Shown: positions 22,740 through 31,072 of the stretch, piece after piece | Numbering within the stretch: position 1 is the stretch's first letter | Layout of the letters: the number at the start of each line of letters is the position of its first letter | DNA from: Deltaproteobacteria bacterium | Lineage (GTDB): Bacteria > JAGRBM01 > JAHCIT01 | Direction of reading: 5' to 3' | DNA length: 64,000 nt | NCBI GenBank assembly: GCA_026129095.1 | Contig: JAHCIT010000004.1 | Coordinates: 186,001 to 250,000, forward strand | The notes under the pieces: model-generated | Database searches by the model: none | What the model saw: the letters and a program-made list of their open reading frames with translations, nothing else | Told to the model about the DNA's origin: nothing | Program-made: the position numbers and the translations under genes

Positions 22740-23699
22740 ATGTCGCGCACCTGCCTCATCGTCGACGATTCGGAATCGATCCGGAACCTGGTGAACAGGA
22801 TACTGATCGAGGAGCGGGTCTTTGACACCTGCCTGCTGGCCGCCGACGGCATCGAGGGGTTCAAGCTGCTGCTCAAGCACAAGCCGGACCTCGTGCTCTG
22901 CGACGTGGTGATGCCCGATCTGGACGGCTTCAAGTTCCTGGAACTGAAGAACGCGAAACCCGAACTGGCGAAGACGCCCGTCATCATGCTCACGAGCCAG
23001 GAGCAGGTCGGCATCAAGGTAAAAGCCCTCGAAGCCGGCGCGTCGGACTACCTCACCAAGCCGTTCGAGGCGAAGGAACTGGTTGCCCGCGCGCGGGTTC
23101 ACCTCAAGATCAAGACGCTCCAGGACGAACTGGAGCGGCAGAACGCCGAGCTCGAGAAGCTGTCGAACACCGACTATCTGACCCGCATCAACAACCGGCG
23201 GCACTTCGTGGAACTGACCGAACTCGAATTCGCCAGGGCTGAACGGTACAACTCGTCCCTGTCGTACCTGATGATCGACATCGACCACTTCAAGCAGGTG
23301 AACGACACCTGGGGCCACCATGCCGGCGATGCCGTGCTGGTTGAGGTGGCAAAAGTGCTGAACGGCGGCCTGCGGGCCATCGACATCGTGGGGCGGTACG
23401 GCGGCGAGGAGTTCGGCCTCCTGCTCCCCGGAACCGACGAGGAAGGTGCGGCAATCGTGGCCGAACGGAACCGGGCCCGCGTGGAAAAACTCCGCATCGC
23501 GGTGCCTGACTCCGGCAAGGAGATCAGTGTGACGATATCCGTCGGCGGGGCGACCTACCCCCGGCCGGACATCAAGACCTACGAGGACCTGACGCGCGTG
23601 GCCGACATGGCCCTGTACGAATCGAAGAGCGCGGGCCGGAACCGCGTCACCTGGTCACATCACCGCGGGCTGGAACTGGTCCACAAGAAGGACGATTAG
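22740..23699 (+). CDS. Response regulator diguanylate cyclase (REC-GGDEF)
   Basis: A 319-residue protein: receiver domain with phospho-acceptor Asp55 (CDVVMPDLDGF) and conserved Lys in YLTKPFEAKEL, a short coiled-coil linker (about 125-145), and a GGDEF domain with active-site GGEEF at 221-225. The inhibitory I-site RxxD (RAID, 212-215) is present at PleD-like spacing, so the enzyme should make c-di-GMP and be inhibited by it. Start ATG 22740 is chosen because the receiver begins there; upstream sequence in frame overlaps the −10 box. Its stop overlaps the stop of the convergent hybrid kinase by the four bases TTAG (23696-23699), and that kinase is a candidate partner. Confidence 0.92.
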   Translation: MSRTCLIVDDSESIRNLVNRILIEERVFDTCLLAADGIEGFKLLLKHKPDLVLCDVVMPDLDGFKFLELKNAKPELAKTPVIMLTSQEQVGIKVKALEAGASDYLTKPFEAKELVARARVHLKIKTLQDELERQNAELEKLSNTDYLTRINNRRHFVELTELEFARAERYNSSLSYLMIDIDHFKQVNDTWGHHAGDAVLVEVAKVLNGGLRAIDIVGRYGGEEFGLLLPGTDEEGAAIVAERNRARVEKLRIAVPDSGKEISVTISVGGATYPRPDIKTYEDLTRVADMALYESKSAGRNRVTWSHHRGLELVHKKDD

Positions 23700-25387
23700 G
23701 AACCCGCTGTCGTCCGCTCCCGCCCGATCCTGACCGGAGCGGGCACGGACTGGTGGCGGAACTGGCGGATCACGTCGAGCAGGCGCTCGCGGGTAAACGG
23801 CTTCACCAGAACGGCGCGGCAACCGGCCTCCAGCGCACGGGCGTGCTCTGCCGTATCGCTCACGGCGGTCACGGCCACCACCGGCACGGTCCGGGTCCGC
23901 TCGTCTTTTCCCAGTTCACGGGCGACCTCGATGCCGCCGATGTCGGGCAGCTTGAGATCGAGGAGCACGATATCCGGCGGAGAGGCCTGGGCCTCCGCGA
24001 TCCCGCTCCGGCCATTGGCTGCATGGCGGAATACCCCGCCTCCCGACTCGACAAACTGCTGCATGACCCGGGCGGTTGCTTCGTCATCCTCGATCGCCAG
24101 CACCTGTCCGATGGTCCGCTCGGTACGGATCGACCGCGTGCTGGCCGGTATGCGAACCAGGAATACGCTCCCCTTGCCCGCCTCCGTCTGGACCGTGATC
24201 GATCCGCTGTTCAGCTCCACCAGACGCTTGGCCAGCGGCAGGCCGAGGCCCAGCCCCCCGTGCTCACGGGTCGAACCGGAATCGATCTGGTGGAAATCGA
24301 CGAAAATCTCCGGTACCTGGTCGAATGACATGCCCGGTCCCTCGTCGCGCACCTCGACGTAGGTGGACGCCACGCCCTGTCCCGCCAGCGCGAGAAACTG
24401 GTTGCCCGAGGTGTCGGGTTCGCCTTCGGAATAGACGCGGACCCGCACCGTCCGGCCGGACGGCGAGAACTTGATGGCATTCTGGATCAGGTCGTCGATC
24501 ACCAGTCCCACCTTGTCCCTGTCGGCATCGACCGGGAGCGTCGCCTCCGGAGCCTCCACGGTCACCCGGACGTTTTTCTCGGCGCTGTAGGGGGCCAGGT
24601 TCTGCACCGTCTCGGCTACCAGTGCAGGCATGTCGAACACGGTCTTGAGCAGGTTCTGGCGGCGCGACTCGATCTCCGAAAAGGCCAGCACCCGGTTGAT
24701 GAGCCGGATCAGGTGGCTCGACTTGTCGTGAATCTGGTTGATGCACTCCAGGTGGTCCGGGTCGAACTTCTCCTTCTCGGCCAGCAGGAGTTCGGTAAAG
24801 CCCAGAACGGCCGTCAGCGGCGTCCTCAGTTCATGGTTTACGTTGGCCACGAAATCGCTTTTCAGCTGGTCCAGGTGTTCCAGCCGCCGCTGGGCCTCGA
24901 CGAGCTGCGCGTAGTTCTTCTCCAGCTGGCGATAGTTCTCCTCGGTCGTCTCGATGTGCATCTGGCTGGTGAGGAACACCCGGAACCGGCTGTCGAGCAT
25001 GCCCTCGATCAGGCCCAGCACGAGCATGTCATCGGCCGACGCGCCGTTGCGCGACTTTTTGAGCGGGCGGTAGCCGAACAGCCCCATGATCTCTCCGGCA
25101 CACCGGACCGGCCGGAAGGTATAAGACTGGCGATCGGCAGAAAACCTGTATATCCGGCGGTCGCCCGTGAAACCGATCGCCTCGATGGCGCTCTGGATCG
25201 TTTCCAGCTGGCGGCGGGCCGTAACGCGCTTGCCGGAGTCGTACACCACCGGATTGCTGACCGATCCGGGTGCCGCGAGGATCATCACGGCCTCCAGCCG
25301 GCGGGACAGCGGCTGGAACACCAGTTTCAGGTCCGCTTCCGAGAGCAGTTCCATCAGCGGCGGAGGCGTATGCAGGGATATCCTCAT
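23696..25387 (-). CDS. Soluble hybrid histidine kinase (sensor, HisKA, HATPase, receiver)
   Basis: A 563-residue kinase with no membrane segment. Residues 1-140 form a sensor-like region without a clear family match, 140-170 a coiled coil, then His185 (NVNHELRTPL), ATPase boxes ending in GLGLGLPLAKRL, and a C-terminal receiver with Asp477 (LLDLKLPDIGG). It overlaps the MglA-type GTPase gene by four bases (ATGA, 25384-25387) and follows it in the transcript, so kinase and GTPase are made together. The phosphorelay could end at the convergent diguanylate cyclase or elsewhere. Catalytic boxes look intact. Confidence 0.88.
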   Translation of the reverse strand: MRISLHTPPPLMELLSEADLKLVFQPLSRRLEAVMILAAPGSVSNPVVYDSGKRVTARRQLETIQSAIEAIGFTGDRRIYRFSADRQSYTFRPVRCAGEIMGLFGYRPLKKSRNGASADDMLVLGLIEGMLDSRFRVFLTSQMHIETTEENYRQLEKNYAQLVEAQRRLEHLDQLKSDFVANVNHELRTPLTAVLGFTELLLAEKEKFDPDHLECINQIHDKSSHLIRLINRVLAFSEIESRRQNLLKTVFDMPALVAETVQNLAPYSAEKNVRVTVEAPEATLPVDADRDKVGLVIDDLIQNAIKFSPSGRTVRVRVYSEGEPDTSGNQFLALAGQGVASTYVEVRDEGPGMSFDQVPEIFVDFHQIDSGSTREHGGLGLGLPLAKRLVELNSGSITVQTEAGKGSVFLVRIPASTRSIRTERTIGQVLAIEDDEATARVMQQFVESGGGVFRHAANGRSGIAEAQASPPDIVLLDLKLPDIGGIEVARELGKDERTRTVPVVAVTAVSDTAEHARALEAGCRAVLVKPFTRERLLDVIRQFRHQSVPAPVRIGRERTTAGS

Positions 25388-26061
25388 TTCGTCACCTCCC
25401 CGGAGGGACGGCGGAAGTTGCTCCGCACTGCCGACATGAACTCCTCCTCGGTCAGTCCGTACTTGCGCGAAAACTCGTACCGCGCCTCCAGGCTCTGGAA
25501 CAGGCGGCGGACCAGTGCGTCCAGTGTGGGAATGACGCCCTTGCCCTCGATTGCCGAGGCCATGAACACGGGGATGCCGGTCTGGCCCCAGGTCTTCTGG
25601 ATCAGCTCGGATGGCACCGCATTGGGAAGATCCCGCTTGTTGAACTGGATCGCAAACGGCATGTCCTCCAGGGACATGCCCAGTTCCTTCAGGTTCTCCT
25701 TCAGGTTCAGATAGCTGCTGGCGTTTTCCTTCTCGAGTTCCTTCTGGCTGTCGGCGATGAACGCCACCGCGTCGGTGCCCTTGAGCACCGCCCGCCGGGT
25801 CGTGTTGTGCTGGACCTGCCCTGGCACGGTAAACAGCTTGAGCTTCACCTTGAACCCGGCGCCCGTGCCTATCTCCATCGGGAGCAGGTCGAAAAAAAGC
25901 GTCCGGTCGCCTTCGGTGTCCAGCTTCATCAGCTCGCCGCGGCTTCTGGAACTCGCCGCCTTGTGGATCACCTGGAGATTGGTCGTCTTCCCGCTCAGGG
26001 CCGGTCCGTAGTAGACCAGCTTGAAGGTGATTTCCTTACGGGAAATATTGAACTCTGCCAC
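25384..26061 (-). CDS. mglA: MglA-type Ras-like GTPase
   Basis: A 225-residue small GTPase of the bacterial MglA family. It has the P-loop YYGPALSGKTTN, the family's TVPGQ in place of the Ras DxxG motif, followed by the typical NTTRR, and FNKRDL for guanine specificity. In Myxococcus MglA sets front-rear polarity and drives type IV pili and gliding. No mglB/roadblock gene is adjacent, which is unusual for the polarity switch. Instead it is translationally coupled to a hybrid histidine kinase. Length is 25-30 residues more than Myxococcus MglA, due to a C-terminal extension. An acyltransferase gene lies 11 bp upstream on the same strand. Confidence 0.88.
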   Translation of the reverse strand: MAEFNISRKEITFKLVYYGPALSGKTTNLQVIHKAASSRSRGELMKLDTEGDRTLFFDLLPMEIGTGAGFKVKLKLFTVPGQVQHNTTRRAVLKGTDAVAFIADSQKELEKENASSYLNLKENLKELGMSLEDMPFAIQFNKRDLPNAVPSELIQKTWGQTGIPVFMASAIEGKGVIPTLDALVRRLFQSLEARYEFSRKYGLTEEEFMSAVRSNFRRPSGEVTK

Positions 26062-26072
26062 AGTAAGTCCGC

Positions 26073-27119
26073 TTACCCGCGCCAGACGGACCTGCGCTCG
26101 CGCAGGACGTCATGCACCATCTTCTGGATGCGCTGCCTGAGCGCCTCGTTCAGCTGGTTGATCCGGATTTCGTCGCCGGGGTCGGCGCCCGCTTTCCGGT
26201 CAGGCCTGATGGGTTCTCCGAAACGGACGTACCACTTGGAGGGAAGCGGAACAAGTCCGCCCGGTCCAAGCCAGGGGAAAGTCGGCGTGATCGGAAACAC
26301 CGGAAGGCCAAGCCACTTGGCCAACAGATCGGACTTGGCCAGCACCGGGTGGGTTTCCTCGCCACCGACGATGGCCGCAGGAATGATCGGACTCTGCGTG
26401 GCGATGGCGAGGCGTACCGTTCCGGCACGGCCGAACCGCTGGATCCGGTACCGGTCCCTGAACATTTTGGCCGCTCCCCGTGCACCTTCGGGGAAAACCG
26501 CCACCAGCTTCTCCTCGCGGAGCATCCGCTCGGCGTTCCGCCGGTCGGCGCGGGCGATCCCGGCCCGGCGCAGGAAGCCGGAGAGATAAGGCAGGGCGTA
26601 GGCAAAATCCTCGATCAGCGGGCGCAGGTCGCGCTGATTGGGGTGCTCGATCTGCACCGCCTCGCGGAGAATCACCGCATCCCAGGGAAGCAGGCCGCTG
26701 TGGTTGGCGACGATAAGCGCACGCCCCTCGGCCGGGATATTCTCGATACCGGATGTCTCCACCCTCCAGTAGGTGTCGTACAGGTACCGGATCCGGGGCT
26801 GGATCTCCTGCCAGTAAACGGCGTCGTAGCCGAAATCGTCCACGTCGGCACCGCGGGCCCGGAGCGATTTCCTCAGATGCCGGAGCCGCTCCCGCGACCG
26901 GCGGCCCGCCGCCATGTCGCGGAAGAAATCCATAAAACCCTTTTCGACGACCTCGCCCGGCTGCTCCTCGGCGGCGGAATCGAGCCGCTCGCGTGCCTCC
27001 CGGATCTTGCGCTCCATCTCGGCGCGGACCAGCGGGTCCTTCACGCCCTTGATGAGCGGTGCGAGCTCGCGCTCGATGCGGGCAGCCGCCTGGACGGGAT
27101 GTTCAATTGGACGGGCCAA
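26073..27119 (-). CDS. Lysophospholipid acyltransferase family protein (PlsC-like)
   Basis: A 348-residue acyltransferase. The catalytic block NHSGLLPWD is the family HxxxxD site, and VFPEGARGAAKM is the downstream substrate-binding motif with its EG. A charged N-terminal 110 residues precede the domain, as in the long PlsC-like proteins often paired with NAD-dependent epimerases. It would transfer a fatty acyl group to a lysophospholipid or other membrane lipid at the inner membrane. It lies 27 bp downstream of the SDR gene and 11 bp upstream of mglA, all on the same strand, so transcription probably continues into the mglA-kinase pair. Confidence 0.83.
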   Translation of the reverse strand: MARPIEHPVQAAARIERELAPLIKGVKDPLVRAEMERKIREARERLDSAAEEQPGEVVEKGFMDFFRDMAAGRRSRERLRHLRKSLRARGADVDDFGYDAVYWQEIQPRIRYLYDTYWRVETSGIENIPAEGRALIVANHSGLLPWDAVILREAVQIEHPNQRDLRPLIEDFAYALPYLSGFLRRAGIARADRRNAERMLREEKLVAVFPEGARGAAKMFRDRYRIQRFGRAGTVRLAIATQSPIIPAAIVGGEETHPVLAKSDLLAKWLGLPVFPITPTFPWLGPGGLVPLPSKWYVRFGEPIRPDRKAGADPGDEIRINQLNEALRQRIQKMVHDVLRERRSVWRG

Positions 27120-27146
27120 GTGGGATTACCCCCCGGGTGCGGCCCA

Positions 27147-28238
27147 TCAGGCCGCCGCCTCGCTGACGTAGCGGCGCAGCCGTTCCTCGCCGGTGAACGC
27201 GAGCCAGGCTTCCTTGGTGGAGAAACGGGGCACGAAGCCGAGTTGCTCGCGTGCCTTGGCCGTGTCGGCCACGTTCAGGAACTGGAGGAACCGGAGATAG
27301 GCAGGCGGGATGCTGGTCACACCGCCCAGCCACAGGCTTGTCACGATCCCCCGTGCGGCGAAGGCGGGCAGCGCCATGTCGAACTTTCCGCCGATCTTGA
27401 GAATGGTGGAAAGCGGCAGCACGCCCCGCCCCGCGATGTTGAAGATACCCGACACTTCTGTCTTCTCCATCGCCAGCCGGAACGCCTCGATGGCGTCGTC
27501 CTCATGGAGGAACTGGATCAGCGGATCGTAGCCCATGATTGTCGGGACTGCGGAGCGCGACAGGAGGCGGGTTTCATACGTCCGGATGCGGGGCCCCAGG
27601 ATCGTGGCGAACCGGAGCACCGTCACCCGGGTATCCTGGTGGCGCCGCGCATGGCGGGCCAGCAGTTCCGCCACCTCGACCCGGTTCTGGAGATACGGGA
27701 AATCGACGATCTCCCTGAGCGGCATATCTTCGGTAAGGAAGTTCGGATGGCTCGAAGCGGCATCGTACACCTTGGCCGTCGAGGGAACGACGATCTGCTC
27801 CACCCGGCAGCGTGCACAGGCGTTCAGGATGTTCAGGGTGCCGATGACCTCGAGTTCGTGCAGGTCGGTGTTGTTGACCTTGGGCCAGTTGGTGAAGGCG
27901 CAGTGGATGACCCGGGTGACGCCTTCCTTCTCGAAGATGTCGGCGATGCGGGCGTCGCAGTTCGGCTCGGTGAGATCGGTCTTGTAGAAAACGGTCTTTC
28001 TAATGGCGAGGGCCGGCTTGCGAATGTCGATCACCACCACCTTTTCGCACTGTTCGGACGAGCGCAGCCAGTTGAGCGCGTTGGACCCGAGAAACCCGTC
28101 TGCGCCGGTGATCGCCACCACGGCCGGGCGCTTCCCCGCCTTCGGGAGCGGCGCTCCGCCAGAACCCTTCGATGCGCGTTTGGGCCGCGGCGCCTTCCGC
28201 GGCGGTTTGGCGGATGTCGTTTCCGGTGCGTCTGCCAC
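27147..28238 (-). CDS. NAD-dependent epimerase/dehydratase (extended SDR)
   Basis: A 363-residue extended short-chain dehydrogenase. After a basic, Ala/Pro-rich leader it has the Rossmann signature ITGADGFLGSN, then VIHCAFTN, STAKVYD and LQNRVEVAELL. The usual catalytic YxxxK is not clear: the segment after the serine region reads FPYLQNRVE, so Lys may be replaced by Arg (YxxxR). Start GTG 28236-28238 is chosen because AGGAGG lies at ideal spacing upstream. The paired acyltransferase gene follows after 27 bp. Probable role: modification of a sterol-like, sugar or lipid intermediate; I cannot name the substrate. Confidence 0.8.
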   Translation of the reverse strand: MADAPETTSAKPPRKAPRPKRASKGSGGAPLPKAGKRPAVVAITGADGFLGSNALNWLRSSEQCEKVVVIDIRKPALAIRKTVFYKTDLTEPNCDARIADIFEKEGVTRVIHCAFTNWPKVNNTDLHELEVIGTLNILNACARCRVEQIVVPSTAKVYDAASSHPNFLTEDMPLREIVDFPYLQNRVEVAELLARHARRHQDTRVTVLRFATILGPRIRTYETRLLSRSAVPTIMGYDPLIQFLHEDDAIEAFRLAMEKTEVSGIFNIAGRGVLPLSTILKIGGKFDMALPAFAARGIVTSLWLGGVTSIPPAYLRFLQFLNVADTAKAREQLGFVPRFSTKEAWLAFTGEERLRRYVSEAAA

Positions 28239-28341
28239 AAATCCCTCCTGCGGCCAGCGGAAAACTATCCTACGCGACGGCGGCCGTGTCAATGCAGAAA
28301 CCGGAACTGCCGGGGCTTACCCCGGCAGCTCCGTACGTGAT

Positions 28342-28971
28342 ATGAACCGGTCCATGACCGATGATGCAGGCACCACATCCGCTGACCCGCTGACCCGGCT
28401 CGCCAGGGCCTGCGGCTTCCTGCTGCATCCGCTCGTCATCGGGACGCCGCCGGCGCTGTATGTCGGCATCCGCGAGTTCGGCGGATGGTCGGACATCACC
28501 CTGCGGCTCACCGTGCAGGTGACGTTCCTCGCCGTGCTCGCCCCGGCGGCCTACCTCGTCTACCTGTTCCGGTCGGGCCGGACCTCGGACGTCTTCATGT
28601 CGCTCCGTGAGGACCGCCGCTACATCTTCCCCATCGGCATGTTCAACCTCGTGCTGGTCTACATCACCTTCCGGTACCACGGGGCCACCGACCTTATCCA
28701 GAACGTGGTGCTCGCCGCCATGCTGGTGATGGCGGCCATGCACACCGGGACACTGTTCTCCAAGCCCAGCATGCACACCGCCGGAAACGCGGGGATATTC
28801 ACCGCCATTGCCATCTGCGAGACGACGGCCGTCATCCCGGCCGGAATCGCCCTCACGGCGCTCGTCATGTGGAGCCGGGTCCGCGACCGCCGCCACACGG
28901 TGCCGGAGGTTTTCCAGGGGCTGGCAATTGGAGTGGCTGGTTCGGCGGTCCCCCTGCTCCTGCTCCAGTAA
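28342..28971 (+). CDS. Multi-pass membrane protein, PAP2-phosphatase-like
   Basis: A 209-residue protein with about six hydrophobic segments and a central FSKPSMHTAGNAGIF, which resembles the shortened PAP2 signature (K-x-S-x-H) seen in divergent phosphatidic-acid phosphatase relatives. A second conserved His is not obvious, so enzymatic activity is uncertain. ATG 28342 and ATG 28354 are both possible starts and neither has a strong ribosome site. It lies 13 bp before the LipB-like gene, on the same strand. It is transcribed divergently from the SDR gene. Confidence 0.6.
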   Translation: MNRSMTDDAGTTSADPLTRLARACGFLLHPLVIGTPPALYVGIREFGGWSDITLRLTVQVTFLAVLAPAAYLVYLFRSGRTSDVFMSLREDRRYIFPIGMFNLVLVYITFRYHGATDLIQNVVLAAMLVMAAMHTGTLFSKPSMHTAGNAGIFTAIAICETTAVIPAGIALTALVMWSRVRDRRHTVPEVFQGLAIGVAGSAVPLLLLQ

Positions 28972-28984
28972 CAAGGCGAGGAAG

Positions 28985-29665
28985 ATGAACCCGCCGCTTC
29001 ACTGGATTGACATGGGGACCATCCCCTATGGCCGGTGCATCCGGATCCAGGACGAACTGGCCGGCCGCCGCAGTGAACTGGACAGCGACTACCTCCTGCT
29101 GGCGCAGCATCCCCCGACCTACTCGTTCAGCCCGCGTCTGAAGGAGAGTCCCGCCTGCTGGAGCGCGGAATACTGCCGGCGGCACGGCATCGAGCCGGTG
29201 CTGACCAGCCGTGGCGGTGACCCGTGGTACCATTCGCCGGGGCAGATCTCGGGTTATGCGGTTTTCGACATCACCCGGCAGAATCTATCCCCCCGCGCCT
29301 TCGTCGCCCTCATGCAGCGGGCACTGATGCTGGTCCTGAAGGATGCAGGGGTGGCGGTCTTTACCCGCCCGGCGGCGGCGGGCCTGTGGGTGGACGGCCG
29401 CCAGATCGCCGGTACCGGTGTGCATCTTTCCCGCGGCGTGAGCCGTCACGGTTTCTTCCTGAACGTCGCGCCCGATCTCTCGCCCGTGGAGTTTGCCACG
29501 GCGGATGCCGTCCCCGGTCCCGCCGCGCCCGTCACCAGCCTTGAGAAACTCGGCGTGACCATGATGGCGGAAGCCATTATCCCGAAAATCGCCGCCGCCT
29601 TCGGCGTGGTCTTCCACCAGCAGGTCCGCCGGGCTGACAACCTGCCGCCCGGCCTCACGCCGTGA
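28985..29665 (+). CDS. LipB-like (octanoyltransferase-fold) protein lacking the catalytic dyad
   Basis: A 226-residue protein with the LipB/BPL fold. The substrate-binding signature RGGDPWYHSPGQISGY is well kept, as are SRHGFFLNV and VTSLEKLG. However the Lys of the GRKIAAIG segment is Gln here (GRQIAGTG), and there is no cysteine anywhere in the C-terminal half, where family members have PCG some seven residues before VTSL. LipB needs Cys and Lys to move octanoyl from acyl carrier protein to lipoyl domains. The protein is thus either inactive, uses another nucleophile, or has a new role. Start ATG 28985 follows GAGGAAG. Its end overlaps the convergent UDG-like gene by 11 bp. Confidence 0.8.
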   Translation: MNPPLHWIDMGTIPYGRCIRIQDELAGRRSELDSDYLLLAQHPPTYSFSPRLKESPACWSAEYCRRHGIEPVLTSRGGDPWYHSPGQISGYAVFDITRQNLSPRAFVALMQRALMLVLKDAGVAVFTRPAAAGLWVDGRQIAGTGVHLSRGVSRHGFFLNVAPDLSPVEFATADAVPGPAAPVTSLEKLGVTMMAEAIIPKIAAAFGVVFHQQVRRADNLPPGLTP

Positions 29666-30257
29666 GTTCGGCCACCCGGCGTTTCAGCGCGGGCACGACT
29701 TCCCTTTCAAACCACGGGTGCCGCCGGAACCACATGAGGTTGCGGGGCGAGGGGTGCGGAAGCGGCAGGTAACGGGGTCCGTAATCCCGCCAGCGGCGGA
29801 CCGTCTCGGCAAGGGTCTTCTTCCGGCTGCTCCCGAGATAGTGGGCCTGGGCGTACTGTCCGATGAGCAGCGTCAGCTCGACCTTCGGCAGTTTTGCGAG
29901 CAGTTTCGGCAGCCACACCTCGGCGCACTCCGGCCGGGGCGGCAGGTCGCCACGCTCCCCCTTGCCGGGGTAGCAGTAGCCCATCGGGATGATGGCGATG
30001 CGCCGCTCGTCATAGAACCGCTCACGGCCGATTCCCATCCAGTCGCGAAGCCGCTCGCCGCTCGGATCGTTCCAGGGGATGCCGGTGGCATGGACCTTCG
30101 TGCCCGGCGCCTGTCCCACGATGAGGAGACGCGCCGTCTCCGACGCCCTCAAGACCGGGTTCGGACCCAGCGGGAGCATATCCTCGCACAGGCGGCAGGC
30201 CCGGACCTCGGCCAGCAGCGAAGCGAGCGAATCAGGCGCGGCGGCCCGGCGCGGCAT
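29655..30257 (-). CDS. Uracil-DNA glycosylase superfamily protein
   Basis: A 200-residue protein of the family 4/5-like uracil-DNA glycosylase group. Motif 1 is VGQAPGTKVHATGIPWNDPSG and the closing motif is PLPHPSPRN. Cys residues near the N-terminus (CRLCEDM) resemble the first half of the iron-sulfur site of family 4 enzymes, but the second pair is not obvious, so cluster binding is uncertain. The role would be removing uracil or another damaged base from DNA. Overlaps the convergent LipB-like gene by 11 bp. Confidence 0.75.
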   Translation of the reverse strand: MPRRAAAPDSLASLLAEVRACRLCEDMLPLGPNPVLRASETARLLIVGQAPGTKVHATGIPWNDPSGERLRDWMGIGRERFYDERRIAIIPMGYCYPGKGERGDLPPRPECAEVWLPKLLAKLPKVELTLLIGQYAQAHYLGSSRKKTLAETVRRWRDYGPRYLPLPHPSPRNLMWFRRHPWFEREVVPALKRRVAELTA

Positions 30258-30325
30258 TGGTTCCCTCCCTGCCGGTATGATATCCGACTGGCCATTCAGC
30301 CCGGAAGGCGGGAGGCGGCCTCAGC

Positions 30326-31069
30326 ATGGACTTTTCAACCATCGGAATCGTTGGTGGCGGCGTCATGGGTACCGGTATCGCCCAGGTGGCGGCCCTTGCG
30401 GGGTTCAGCGTTTTCGTGAAGGAGGTCGAGGAGAAGTTCCTCGAAAAATCGCAACTCGACCTGTCCACAGGCCGCTACGGGCTCGAACGGGCGGTGGACC
30501 GCGGGCGGGTGACGCCAGAGGACGCCAGGGCGGCCCTCAAGCGGGTGTCGTTCACGCTCGATCTTCCGGACCTTAAGGGGGCCGATCTCGTCATCGAGGC
30601 GGTGCCCGAGAACAAGCCACTCAAGGAAAAGGTACTGGCCGAACTGGACCGCACGCTGAAGCCGGAGGCGGTCATCGCCACCAACACGAGCGGTTTTTCC
30701 GTCACAGAACTGGCCCGGTCGGTGAAACGGCCCGGCCAGTTCCTGGGGCTTCATTTCTTCTCGCCTGTTCCGGTGATGCGAGTCGTGGAGATCATCCATC
30801 ACCCGGAAACCTCGCCCGCAGCGATCGAAAGCTGCGAGGCGTTCGTCAGGAAGATTGGCAAGGAGTCGATCCGCGTGAAGGACGCCCCCGGCAAGTACGG
30901 CTTCGCCGCCAACCGCATCTACTTCGCCATGATCCAGGAGGCGCAGAAGGTCGTGGCGGAGGGGCTCGCCACTCCCGCCGACATCGACAAGGTGATGACG
31001 CTCGGATTCAACTGGCCGGTCGGACCGTTCGGCATGGTCCAGGGCGCCCGCGGCGGCTGGAAGAAGTAA
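30326..31069 (+). CDS. 3-hydroxyacyl-CoA dehydrogenase family protein, C-terminally short
   Basis: A 247-residue NAD-dependent dehydrogenase. The dinucleotide fold begins at once with GIVGGGVMGTGIAQVA; NTSGFSVTELA and the catalytic-His segment LGLHFFSPVPVM follow, then NRIYFAMIQEAQ and LGFNWPVGPFGM. Typical 3-hydroxybutyryl-CoA dehydrogenases are about 282 residues; this one stops some 35 residues early, losing the last helices after the GPF motif. It would interconvert 3-hydroxyacyl- and 3-oxoacyl-CoA in fatty-acid or butyrate metabolism if the fold holds. Start ATG 30326. It ends three bases from the convergent HtrA gene. Confidence 0.83.
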   Translation: MDFSTIGIVGGGVMGTGIAQVAALAGFSVFVKEVEEKFLEKSQLDLSTGRYGLERAVDRGRVTPEDARAALKRVSFTLDLPDLKGADLVIEAVPENKPLKEKVLAELDRTLKPEAVIATNTSGFSVTELARSVKRPGQFLGLHFFSPVPVMRVVEIIHHPETSPAAIESCEAFVRKIGKESIRVKDAPGKYGFAANRIYFAMIQEAQKVVAEGLATPADIDKVMTLGFNWPVGPFGMVQGARGGWKK

Positions 31070-31072
31070 AAA

